NCBI GenBank assembly: GCA_019914945.1
Contig: CM034102.1
Span: forward strand, 1,787,501-1,851,500
Origin: Typha latifolia
Taxonomy: Eukaryota; Streptophyta; Magnoliopsida; Poales; Typhaceae
DNA: 64,000 bases
Reading direction: 5' to 3'
Below are positions 12,378-22,757 of this stretch, piece by piece (the first letter of the stretch is position 1; each line of letters starts with the position of its first letter). A program made the position numbers and the translations under genes. The notes beneath the pieces are model-generated. The model did not search any database. It was not told the DNA's origin and saw nothing but the letters and a program-made list of their open reading frames with translations.

Positions 12378-13672
12378 ATGCATGCCAAGACTGATTCGGA
12401 GGTGACCAGCCTAGCCCCGTCGTCGCCGACGCGGTCGCCGAGGCGGCCCGTCTATTTTGTGCAGAGCCCGTCTCGGGACTCTCACGACGGCGAGAAGACG
12501 GCGACGTCCTTCCACTCGACACCCGTCCTCAGCCCGGTGGCATCCCCGAGGCACTCACAGTCGTCGGTGGGGCACCATTCCCGAGACTCGTCCTCGACGC
12601 ACTTCTCGGGATTGCTGAAGCCTGGCGGCGGCTCGAGGAAGATCTCTGGTAGTAACAGAGTAAAAGGGCCGCCGCCAAAAAGCGACAAGACATGGAAGGA
12701 GATTGATGTGATTGAGGAGGAAGGATTGATTGAGGGAGAGGATGAGCGAAGAGGAATGCCAAGGAAATGTTACTACTTGGCGTTCCTTCTTGGCTTTATA
12801 ATTCTCTTCTCCTTCTTTGCTTTGATCCTTTGGGGTGCAAGCAGATCTCAGAAGCCTGAGCTCACAATGAAGGTGCTCTCATTTCTTAGATCTATTTCAT
12901 TTATATTCTTCACCTTTTTCTTGCTTAAATTAATAAAGCTTCATTTATATTACCAGAAATTTAATATAACTCAATTAGAGCTGCTTGATCTAAATAGGTT
13001 AAATTATGTTTCTTATGTCTATGAATTGGGATTGAAACTGAAAACTAAAATTCTTCTTTTCCACAGAGCATCACATTTGAGAACTTTATCATCCAAGCCG
13101 GTACCGACGCATCGCTTGTGCCGACCGACATGGCAACTCTGAACTCGACCGTAAAATTCACCTTCCGCAACACCGGCACGTTCTTTGGCATCCATGTGGC
13201 GGCGACGCCATTTGATCTCACTTATGATCAGCTCACATTAGCCAGCGGGGATGTAAGCATCAAATCTTCTTACTTTTTTTAAGTGTGAATTTCATAAGCT
13301 TAAGTTAATAGAGAACAGTAATGCTATAAATTCTTTTGTATGGACAATGCAATGCACCGTTTGGCTTACAATGGTTAAATATAGATGAAGAAGTTCTATC
13401 AATCGAGGAAGAGCAAAAGAAATGTCAATGTGGTGGTGTTGGGCAACAAGGTGCCCTTATACGGTGGTGGGCCAATCCTAACCGCCTCGCCAGGGAAGCT
13501 GAAGGCGGCGCCGGTGCCGTTGAGCCTTCGCTTCACGGTGAGATCAAGAGCCTACGTGTTGGGTAGATTAGTCAAGCCCAAGTTCACAATTGGAGTCAAT
13601 TGCTCAGTGTTGATGGACCAGAACAAGCTCGGCACTCCTGTCTCATTGTCCAAGTCTTGCCAATACTCTTGA
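12378..13672 (+). CDS. LEA_2 / NDR1-HIN1-like membrane protein (At1g45688 type)
   Basis: Three exons (12378-12872, 13067-13252, 13385-13672) encode 322 aa. The N-terminal half is a Ser/Pro-rich cytosolic region containing the family signature RPVYFVQSPSRDSHDGEKT. One transmembrane helix follows (about 132-152), then a C-terminal LEA_2-like beta domain with conserved FRNTGTFFGIHV and LGNKVPLYGGG blocks. I chose the ATG at 12378 because family members begin MHAKTDSEVTS. The upstream in-frame codon at 12336 is GTG. LEA_2 proteins of this layout are plasma-membrane or endomembrane proteins with mostly unknown biochemical roles, and some are linked to stress or immunity. The exact function is not established by the sequence. 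Confidence 0.9.
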
Positions 13673-13997
13673 CAAGGAGAGGAGATACAGAAGGATTTGA
13701 TCATGGGATCATGAGGCTTTGTTGGATGTGATCATAATTTTTTTTTTTTTGGACAGACATCACATGACTTGTAGTATTCTTTCTTTCTTTGTATTATTCT
13801 TTGGCTACTATGTGTTGAAATTGCACTTCTGTGAAGAAATTTATTCCTTTATAAAATAATAAATCAACACATTAAAAATATATATTTGTAAAAAGAAAAG
13901 AAAAGAAAAAGAAAAGAAAAGAGAGATAAGAAGATAGATTTATTATTGGCATGATAGCAATGATTAATTCCACCAAAATATTTACTTATATATCACG

Positions 13998-14043
<46 letters not shown>

Positions 14044-14150
14044 CTACTTAGTTTTAAAACTCGCATCCAATATAAGTGGGGGATTTATTGGGTAAGTAGA
14101 GGTCCACGCACCGAACTAGAGTTTGTACAGAGTGGGGGACTTTCTGGGGA
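13673..14150. other. Spacer with AT microsatellite
   Basis: This holds the LEA_2 3' UTR and the promoter of the RRM gene. It includes an AAAAG-rich stretch (about 13890-13922) and an AT dinucleotide run at 14004-14038. There is no gene I can support; the frame at 13951-14175 runs through the microsatellite. Confidence 0.5.
14004..14038. repeat. (TA)n microsatellite
   Basis: About 17 TA units lie upstream of the RRM gene. Confidence 0.9.
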
Positions 14151-14201
14151 AGTTTTTGAGGCGAAGACTTCTTAATTCCCGATTTGCCATTCGCCTCTCC
14201 T

Positions 14202-14209
14202 AAACCCTA
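14202..14209 (+). promoter_or_regulatory. Telo-box in the 5' leader of the RRM gene
   Basis: AAACCCTA is a telo-box, an element frequent near transcription starts of plant housekeeping genes. It lies just before a probable non-coding first exon that ends at a good donor (CAAAG|GTACC near 14301). Confidence 0.45.
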
Positions 14210-15125
14210 GGCCTCTTCTTCGTCTATCCAACGCTTCTACACTCGAAATCTCTATTCCGCACGCTGAACACAAGAATCCCTAGAAGCCGAGCTTCTCAAA
14301 GGTACCATTTTCCCTCCCTGATCTTCTCGTTTTCAATTAGTTCCTCTTCTAGTTAAGTACTCTCTTCTATTTCGTACTCCATAGATTGGTATTCTAGATT
14401 AAGGAAACTAGGAAAAGATTTGATTTTTGGATCCGGATCGTTCTATAATTGTATTAATTTTAATAGCAATAGTTTGTCCGAGTAAAAATGACTTGTCGTG
14501 ATGAGAGAATAGTGAACGAACTTTGCAGGTTCTTGTATAGCGTAGATATTTACGCCATTACTGTAGGGATTATGCTGTAGGATGATTTGAATGGTAGGTT
14601 TATATAAATCTAATAGAGCAAAGCAAGTTGCAGGTAGTCCTCCCTTCCCTTTCGTCTACTAGAGGAGAGCAAGCACAGACATTGCTAAACTATTTTCAGG
14701 ATGTATGAAAGCTCTGTTGTATTTTAGTTATCTAGTCAATCGTCAGTTTAACAATAACATACGACGTCTCAGTGAAGCTATTCCGCGCTTCCTTCAATTC
14801 GTTTAGGGCGCCTGCCTTCGAATGAACGCTGGAGCCCCCCCAAGTAAATGCACTTCAGCTAATTATCTGCTCACTGATGCCGTTGTGTTTATTAAATCAT
14901 ATTTGACATCATGACTATCAAATTCTTTTTTTTTCCTTTTTTCCTTTTCTGTGTCTTTGCTTTTTGCATATTGAGATTGAATGGAACTGTTATCTTCTGT
15001 ATTAATGAATTCTAACTTTGGTCAGTATGTTCACTGTTGTAAATGTTGACATTGCAAAAAATTTATGAACTTCATTTCAGCCACGTGTTCCTCTTTCCAG
15101 TTGTGGAGAAGAAGACAGCGAAAAC

Positions 15126-16245
15126 ATGTCAACAAATTTAGATCAGGCAAAGAAGGCATATGCTGAATTTGAGGAGAAGGTCAAGAGGACAGTATTGCTT
15201 GACAACCTTTCTCCTCAGGTTACAACCTCAGTTATTAAAACAGCTCTGGACCAATTTGGAGCTGTTGTCAGTGTGGAGTTTATTCCTAACTTTACAATTC
15301 CCTTCAATATACCGCAAACTGCATTGGTGGAAATGGAGAATCCAAAGCAGGCAACTTCTGTAATCAATATGATGAATGACTACCCTTTCATGATGTCTGG
15401 GATGCCAAGGCCTGTCAGAGCACGCCCCGCCAAGGCAGAGATGTTTGCTGACCGCCCTTCACCACCTGACAGGAAGATACAGATCCGTTGGGTTGAACCA
15501 TCTGATCCCGATTTTGAGGTGGCAAAGGAGCTAAAGCAACTAGTCAAGAGACATCATGCAGAAACTTTGGCACTCATTAAGGTAACTTCATGTGTTCTGA
15601 TTTTTCAGCTTACTGCTGTGCATGTGGTACGGGATGTCATTTCCTAAATGTCTATTAAATGCATTCCTCTCTATTCCTCATTGTGTTAAGGAATGATTTT
15701 GATTATGATGAACTAGGGAGAGGACCTGCTATACAAGAAGTATGAGAAGGACATGATACATATTTGAATCTATGACAAACAAATTTTGGCCTTAGCTTTG
15801 GAACATAAGGAAGGCAGATACATCTCTTGCTTAACCTTTTGTTAAGTCTATCAGCGCAAGCCTCGTGCCCCGCCATAGCCAACTTCATTCTGATAAGATT
15901 GGACTTGTCGATTGATTTTCTGATTCACTCTGACAGATGAATCAAATTAAATTACATGTAGTTGTCTAGCTGGACATCGTGGATAGAAATCCTACAAGTT
16001 GCCATTCTGGAGTCATTAAGATTATTGAGTCTGTCATTACTTTCTTTCTATATCTTTCTGAGGTTCTGTTCTTTGTTTGTCCATCACAGCAACAATTGGA
16101 AGAGGAAGAGAAGCTTGCGAAGCAGCAGCAGGAGATGCTTAGCGGCAACTATAGGAAGTATGAGATGATAGAGAATATCATGCAAGACGGAACTGTTGCT
16201 CGCTTGGCACGCCATTATGGTGTGAATTTTGCTGACGAGCAGTAG
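15126..16245 (+). CDS. Small RRM protein, EDM3/AIPP1-like
   Basis: Two coding exons (15126-15581, 16090-16245) give 203 aa. A further non-coding leader exon (about 14160-14300) is probably spliced to 15081, where a good acceptor precedes the ATG by 45 bases. One RRM (about residues 22-105) is followed by the motif RKIQIRWVEPSDPDFE and a Gln/Glu-rich coiled coil ending in a conserved IMQDGTVARLARHYGVNF block. This layout matches the plant RRM protein I recall as EDM3/AIPP1 (At1g05970). In Arabidopsis that protein works with ASI1 and EDM2 on transcription through intronic heterochromatin. The RRM family is certain; the EDM3/AIPP1 assignment is from memory of the family and moderately sure. Confidence 0.8.
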
Positions 16246-16999
16246 ATTTGGACATGACATTTTTCCTGTGAACCTTTCGCTTACTTGGATTTAGCGTGCT
16301 TCATCTTTTAAGATAGTTTGTATTTTTTTTCATGTAACCAACATGACTAGAGAGCTTCTGTCAGGCTGTATCAAATTAAATTATTTACTTGGAAGAGGAA
16401 TATGTAATATATGTTTCGGCAGTCTCATCATTCTACCCTGAAAGCTTGAAGCTATCTCAGCAAACAATTGTCTGATGTTTAAACCCTGGTACTTCAAACG
16501 CAAATTTCGCTTTTGGACATATATATTCTTTTAGATTACCTTCTCATGTCTTTACCTCTCTAATTTTTGGTATTTACATCTGCCATTTGAAAATGGGTCT
16601 ATATGTATATATATTTGCATGAATATTCCTCAACATACATTTTAATATTCACAGTTGAAATCCAAACCCTTTAACCATGGAAAGGATAAAGTTATTCTTA
16701 ATGAGAGGTACATATGCAACGAGAGGAAAAGGAATTCATTCCCATCTTAAATATTGCTCAACCATTAAGCCATGAAGAAAGAAATCTTTCTTAATGTACT
16801 GGCACAACTGTGTGAGTCCAATGACACAAATCAAGGAACCGAATGGAGCCGAGGAATACAAAAGAGAAGAGGGGAAGAGAAAGGAAAGGAATCTCTCATT
16901 CTCTTCCTTCCATTCTTTGCAAGCAAGGTAGCTCTTTCCTGACGCCTATTTCTCACGTATTCTTCCTCTCCCCCTTCCACACTACAGCTTAACATAACT
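16246..16999. other. Spacer: RRM gene 3' UTR and thaumatin-like promoter
   Basis: No open reading frame or RNA is supported. The right end is the promoter of the thaumatin-like gene. Confidence 0.5.
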
Positions 17000-17008
17000 T
17001 TATATATC
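17000..17008 (+). promoter_or_regulatory. Probable TATA box of the thaumatin-like gene
   Basis: TTATATATC lies about 51-59 bases before the ATG at 17059. That is a reasonable distance if the 5' UTR is short. It is based only on the motif and its position. Confidence 0.4.
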
Positions 17009-17058
17009 TCAGTAGTTATAACTTCCGACCATAACGAGAGACAATAATAGGAGGAGAG

Positions 17059-18536
17059 ATGGGCGGCACTCGAAGGGGAGCCCTCTTTATTGTTTCCCTC
17101 CTGTGCATCTTATCAGGTACTTCCATCTTTCTATTCTAAACTTATCTTCTACTCTTCAATCGTGTTACTTTTGAAGAAGAGCCACTTGCTACTTTCTAAT
17201 ATATTGAAATTTCTCTGCTGAGTCAATTCTTATGGGCCTCATTTGGTTGCAATATAAAAAAAATAGATTAGGGATAAATATATGATCTTATCATGTATTG
17301 AATAAAAATGATCAAAATAATCTTATTGACTTTTCTTTGTTTAAATTTAAACATATGTTTATAATTTAAATCTACAACTATTATATTGTATACTCATTAT
17401 TATTTTTGAAATTTTTGCCCAAAGAATAATTTGATTGAATTCATCGTAGATAATTTACATAGTATATATACCATTACAAGTAGCATTACAGATGAACTCA
17501 TATAATAAATATTTTCACAATATACATATCATAAAATATTACATAATATATTATAGTCTTATGGTATTACAATATTTAATATTAATTTAACTTTTCAAAA
17601 ATTTTTAAATCTTGCAAGTTAATACCCATTTGACAACGAGATAAATTAGGATTTATCAGAACAAACAACCCTTTAAACCCTTTATCCAAGACAACAAAAT
17701 AGGGTCGTGAGGAATAGAAAAATTGATACTAGATGTAGAACTATAAAGAATGGACGGATAGATTACTCCGAGAAGGCGTGAATAAAATTTTCAAGCAAAA
17801 AGAAAATAATAATATTAATTTGCATTATTGCTTAATAAAATAATTTCAATGGGTTTTTATGGCAGGGGCAAAACTGTCCGAAGGGGCAAGAATCTTCACC
17901 ATAATAAACGACTGCAAGACTACCATATGGCCGGCGGTGACTCCCGGCGACAACTTCGACGGCGGCGGCTTCGTCCTCAAGACTGGCCAGTCCGTCGTCT
18001 TCACTGCCCCGGTCGGATGGTCTGGCCGGATCTGGGGCCGGACCGGCTGCGACTTCGACCAGAACGGGAACGGCTCGTGCCAGACCGGCTCCTGCGGCTC
18101 GACTCTAAAATGCGGCGGCTCTGGGAAGACCCCCGCCTCCCTCGCCGAGTTCACCCTCGCCTCCTTGGACTTCTACGACGTCAGCCTCGTCGACGGCTTC
18201 AACCTCCCGATTACGGTGACCCCCGTCACTGGCCAGGGGAAGAACTGCTCGGTGGCGGGCTGCGACAGCGACCTGAGGAACGACTGCCCGTCGGAGCTCG
18301 CCGTTAAGGTCGACGGCAAGACGGTCGGTTGTAGGAGCGCGTGCGACGTGTTCGACACCGACGAGTACTGCTGCAGAGGAGTGTTCGGGAACTCGGTCAC
18401 GTGCAAGCCCACGTACTACTCGAAGAAGTTTAAGGCGGCCTGCCCCACGGCGTATAGCTACGCTTACGATGATCCCACGAGCATATTCACGTGCGCAGAG
18501 GGGGATTACGTCATCTCCTTCTGCTCCAGTAGGTAA
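17059..18536 (+). CDS. Thaumatin-like protein (PR-5 family)
   Basis: Two exons (17059-17116 and 17866-18536) encode 242 aa. The short first exon carries most of a signal peptide (MGGTRRGALFIVSLLCILSG). The GC-rich second exon carries the whole thaumatin fold. All sixteen conserved cysteines are present, together with the family blocks FDGGGFVLKTGQS, GRIWGRTGC and FYDVSLVDGFNLP. The length is that of the large secreted type. Thaumatin-like proteins act in the apoplast, and members have been linked to antifungal activity, glucan binding and development. The acidic-cleft residues look conserved, but the specific role cannot be decided. The 750-bp intron is very AT-rich, unlike the exon, and may contain a MITE-like insertion (see 17234-17673). 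Confidence 0.94.
17234..17673. mobile_element. Possible degenerate MITE in the thaumatin-like intron
   Basis: The left edge begins GGGCCTCATTTGGTTGC. The right edge, read in reverse complement, begins AGGGTTGTTTGTTCTG. Both resemble the GGGCC..TTTGGTT termini common in plant MITEs, and the interior is AT-rich and non-coding. The ends match only partly and I see no clean target-site duplication, so this is a weak call. Confidence 0.22.
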
Positions 18537-19250
18537 TTACTTAATTAATTAATTAATTAATTAATTAATTAATTTATAACCATTGCTTTGCTAGATCTAT
18601 CTATTTAGATTTAGCTTAAATGGAGGATGGTTTGGATTCAGGAAGCAGTCAGTGTGCACGTATCACAACAACAAGCTAGTTTGCAGTGGGACAAGCAAAT
18701 CGACATCAATCTCTGCATGGATTCTTTTGATGCTCTTGACCATCATCAGTTCGTGGATTTGGGTATGAGGAGTAGCATGATTGCTCGATCGTTAATTCTT
18801 TTTGGATGGAGGCCATGGGTGTGACAGTATATACTAGTCCTCTTGTCTTAAAATAGATGAACAAAATTGGTGATTAAATTCCTTGTAATTCTTCTATCGT
18901 TATCCTGGCAGGCATGATGTGCTGTAACAGATTGACAGATGTATATATAAGTTTGGTTATTTATTACTGTAACATATTGAATGTAATATAGCAATTGAAT
19001 TCCGTTCAATTACGCATCTATTATTATTTGTTTTGATACTATAATTTTTGTTGTGGTTCGATCTATTATTACTTGCTATATATATATTTTAATCGTATGA
19101 TAAAATTTAATAAAGTAATATGGGATTCGCCTATTTGGATCGGGCTCCTATGTGGGCTAAAAGTTTGCAGGCCGAAATGGATTAGAGTCAGCATATGGGC
19201 CGGATCTTTAACCCACCGGGCTCAACTTTTATCCACCCGACCCGCAAATC
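18537..19250. other. Spacer with TTAA repeat after the thaumatin-like gene
   Basis: A (TTAA)n run starts four bases after the stop codon (about 18540-18572) and would sit at the start of the 3' UTR. The rest is 3' UTR and the promoter of RPN6. The frame at 18627-18824 has no recognisable product. Confidence 0.5.
18540..18572. repeat. (TTAA)n tetranucleotide repeat
   Basis: About eight TTAA units follow the stop codon of the thaumatin-like gene. Confidence 0.85.
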
Positions 19251-19271
19251 GATCAATAATAAAGCTCCAAA

Positions 19272-19364
19272 ATGCCACCGCTGTTAGGCTTCCTGCCCAA
19301 GAAAAGCTCAAGCTTCGGGTTCGACGATCAAGTTCGAAGCCCTTCTCCACGCTCCAACAAGTGA
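19272..19364 (+). other. Possible 30-codon uORF in the RPN6 leader
   Basis: An ATG at 19272 opens a 30-residue frame (starting MPPLLGFLPKK, ending PSPRSNK) that stops at a TGA inside a likely splice donor (AACAA|GTGAGA at 19360/19361). If that donor is used and joined to the acceptor before 20406, the frame still stops at once (AAG TAG). The encoded peptide is therefore the same spliced or unspliced. I do not know where transcription starts, so the frame may not be in the mRNA. Confidence 0.35.
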
Positions 19365-20413
19365 GAGCTCTCAAAGTATTTTTTTTTTTTGGTTCTTTAA
19401 AGTTCTAACACGGAGGGCGGAGTCGCTAATCGTTGCAATTTTCTCTTAATTTTCGGGTTTTTTTTTGTTATTTTTTCTATTGTTAGTTAGATCCATACAA
19501 ACTTTGAACCATTGCTGTTGTTATGGATGTTGTGGTGATGAAAAGACTGAAAATTTTACTGTTTTAGCTTGAAAAAGCTAGTCTTTACTCTTTAAAGGAT
19601 GATTAATTCAGGGAAGAGCAAGATAGGAGGGAAATGTGGTGCCCTTTTTCGTTCCTTTGTTTCTTAATTGACACTAAATTAGTTGTGAGTTGAGGAAATG
19701 ATCTTTAATGGATTTTATTTGGTTCCTTATCTAACTGAAATAGATTCCTGTTATACCTGAAGATACTTCGGCACTTTGGTGATGACTGTTTGATGGTAGT
19801 GGCATACTGTAGTTGCAATTTCTCATTATTCTGCAAATATACCTTGGGACATGCGGGAAACTTGACTATATTTCTCATCCTATCAAGAAAGTGCCTGGAA
19901 AATTGTTTCATATAATTGAACAAAACTGACCCTTTGTCTTTAGTTGGGTAAGCAGATCAACTAGATTCTGCAGATCAATTACTGTACTTAATATGCTTTT
20001 TTCTCTTTACACTTCATGGACATCTAAAAAGTAGCACTTTTTCTTGGTCTTGTAATTAAAGAACTGAGATGGTGAGATAGCAGCCACCATGACGTGCTCC
20101 ATGTGTTTCTAGAAGGCTACATGAAAAGATATTTCGCTATAAGAACTAAACCATATACAAAAAATTCAGGGGACTGATGAGAGTTCAAGCAAATCATTTT
20201 GTTTCTTTGATTCCCTTATGTTTCTCATCTATGACGATCTTTCAAACTTTGACGTATAGCAGATATTATAACTTCCATGAGGACCTCTTATTGTATTAGA
20301 TTTCCAGATGAGCATTTTTATTGTGTGAATCTTAGAAGCATGATTAGACGAGTTTCTTCTTATACAATTCTTGTTCTCATCTTGTGAAATTGATAGCTTT
20401 TTAGGTAGTTCGA

Positions 20414-21694
20414 ATGTCTTCAGCAATGGAACCATCATATCTTCCTGCTACCACTGAGTCGATAGCAGAGGCCTTGGAGGCTAAAGAGTCTTCCGAGTCC
20501 ATTTCCATCCTCTATCGTGTGCTGGAAAATCCGTCATCCTCCCCAGAAGCCTTAAGAATAAAAGAACAGGCAGTTTCAAATCTAACAGAACTTCTTACCC
20601 AAGAAAAAAAAGCTGAGGAGCTGAGAAGCCTTTTGACCCAACTCAGACCCTTTTTCTCTTTAGTACCCAAGGCAAAGACTGCAAAAATTGTGCGTGGGAT
20701 CATAGATGCAGTTGTCAAGATACCAGGAACCTCTGATCTGCAGATCTCATTGTGCAAAGAGATGGTGGAATGGACCCGTGCTGAGAAGCGTACATTCCTC
20801 CGGCAACGAGTTGAAGCTAGGCTTGCAGCTCTCTTGATGGAAAATGAAGAATATCCTGAAGCTCTTGCCCTTCTTTCTGGTCTTATCAAGGAGGTTAGAA
20901 GGTTAGACGACAAGTTGCTCTTAGTGGACATCGACCTTTTAGAGAGCAAACTTCACTTTTCTCTGAGAAATCTACCAAAAGCTAAAGCTTCTCTAACTGC
21001 AGCACGAACAGCTGCTAATGCCATATATGTTCCACCAGCGCAGCAGGGTACAATAGATTTGCAAAGTGGCATTCTGCATGCAGAAGAGAAGGATTACTCG
21101 ACTGCTTACAGCTACTTCTATGAAGCATTTGAAGCCTTTAATGCTCTTGAGGATCCCAGGGCTGTCTTTAGCTTGAAGTACATGCTTTTGTGCAAGATAA
21201 TGGTCAACCAGGCTGATGATGTTGCTGGAATAATCTCTTCAAAGGCTGGTTTGCAGTACGTGGGTCCTGATTTGGATGCCATGAAGGCAGTGGCTGATGC
21301 ATACTCGAAACGATCTCTGAAATTTTTTGAAACTGCTCTTCGTGATTACAAAGCCCAACTGGAGGAAGATCCAATAGTGCACAGGCACCTTTCCTCTTTA
21401 TATGACACTCTCTTGGAGCAGAATCTCTGCAGGTTGATCGAGCCTTACTCAAGCGTGCAGATTGCACACATAGCAAAGATGATCGAGTTGCCAATAGATC
21501 ATGTTGAGAAGAAGCTGTCACAGATGATTCTTGACAAGAAGTTTGCAGGCACTCTGGATCAAGGTGTTGGTTGCCTCATGATATTTGATGATCCCAAGAC
21601 TGATGCAATCTTTCCTGCGACACTTGAAACAATTGAAAACATTGGTAAGGTTGTGGACAGTCTTTTTGTTAGGTCAGCTAGGATGATGGCTTGA
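20414..21694 (+). CDS. RPN6: 26S proteasome lid subunit RPN6 (PSMD11 homologue)
   Basis: An uninterrupted coding exon gives 426 aa, the normal length for RPN6. The protein is an alpha-solenoid of TPR-like helix pairs over most of its length, ending in a PCI domain (about residues 230-400). The conserved stretch RHLSSLYDTLLEQNLCRLIEPYS and the tail ETIENIGKVVDSLFVRSARMMA-type ending are diagnostic. RPN6 clamps the lid onto the 20S core and the AAA base in cytosolic and nuclear proteasomes. The ATG at 20414 is followed by another at residue 5, so either start is possible. A good acceptor (TTTTTAG at 20405) lies nine bases upstream, so a roughly 1-kb intron in the 5' UTR is likely, with a leader exon near 19250-19360. 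Confidence 0.96.
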   Translation: MSSAMEPSYLPATTESIAEALEAKESSESISILYRVLENPSSSPEALRIKEQAVSNLTELLTQEKKAEELRSLLTQLRPFFSLVPKAKTAKIVRGIIDAVVKIPGTSDLQISLCKEMVEWTRAEKRTFLRQRVEARLAALLMENEEYPEALALLSGLIKEVRRLDDKLLLVDIDLLESKLHFSLRNLPKAKASLTAARTAANAIYVPPAQQGTIDLQSGILHAEEKDYSTAYSYFYEAFEAFNALEDPRAVFSLKYMLLCKIMVNQADDVAGIISSKAGLQYVGPDLDAMKAVADAYSKRSLKFFETALRDYKAQLEEDPIVHRHLSSLYDTLLEQNLCRLIEPYSSVQIAHIAKMIELPIDHVEKKLSQMILDKKFAGTLDQGVGCLMIFDDPKTDAIFPATLETIENIGKVVDSLFVRSARMMA

Positions 21695-22757
21695 AGGCAG
21701 ATATGCATCACCTATGCTTAATTTTATCGTTAAGTTTGCAGTACTCAAGGATCATACATAATCCTTGTATGGGATGGACTGCACGGTCCATTTTGAGTTC
21801 TACTTCTGTTTGCCCATCCAGCGCAAAATGCTAGTTAGATTCTGTATCATCCTCCTTATATTTTAATGATCTTGGATACTTATCTTCTTTTATTTGTTCA
21901 CTTATAAACTTGCTTATGTTTGGAAGGTGGCAGTGTGTAATCCTCGTTCTGCCTTCATTTGAGGCTGAGAAGATCTCTGCAAATTAATGCAATCTTTACC
22001 GCAGTTCCTCTATTCAGAGATTTATAGGTGTTAATATTTGCCTAAGCACTTCCATTCGAACAAAACCAAGTTGTTAGTCATTAGTACAAATATGATTGTC
22101 TTCTCGAGCGTTTGGTTTTCTTTCATTAGCCCTAGTTGATCAATTTTCCCTTTGCAGTGCTGTTGTTGTTTTATGAACCTTGGTGTGGATATTGGATGAA
22201 GCATGGCCCTGTCTATTCTGCCTATGAAAGCAATTCAGAACGACCCAAGCTGCAAATGATTTAAGACATAAAAGATCTGCATCCATATCTCTTTGAAGAT
22301 TAAAGCAATTTAATTTGCAAATATAAGTACTCAGATGCACATGCTCTCATTTATTTTAATTATTCATATAGATATACGTCTCCAAATCTTTGAATATTAA
22401 TACTTGAAACAAAATTTCAATAAGTACAACATATTATGAACCAAAGTTTGAAATTTTACAATCAGATTACTCCAACAAATAAAAAAAATTACAAAATTCT
22501 GCCAAGAGTAGCAAATTATCCTTGATGACTATGTAACACAAGGTGGGAGGAAGAAGTTCAGATGGGCAAGTAATAGGACCTAAATTGAACTGTGAAGAGA
22601 TGCAGTCTCACAATTAGTGCTGAAGCCAGTTCATGCTGCCAATAAAAATGAGGCTTAAACTTAAAACTGGAGAAAGAAGAGAAACTCCTCTCAGATACCT
22701 CATAAGGATGTGAAAGAGAATAATCTGAATAGCAAGTATGGTTTGGTTGCACATCAT
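21695..22757. other. Convergent 3' flank of RPN6 and FabZ
   Basis: This interval lies between two convergent genes and should contain both 3' UTRs. I see no gene or structured RNA in it. Confidence 0.5.
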
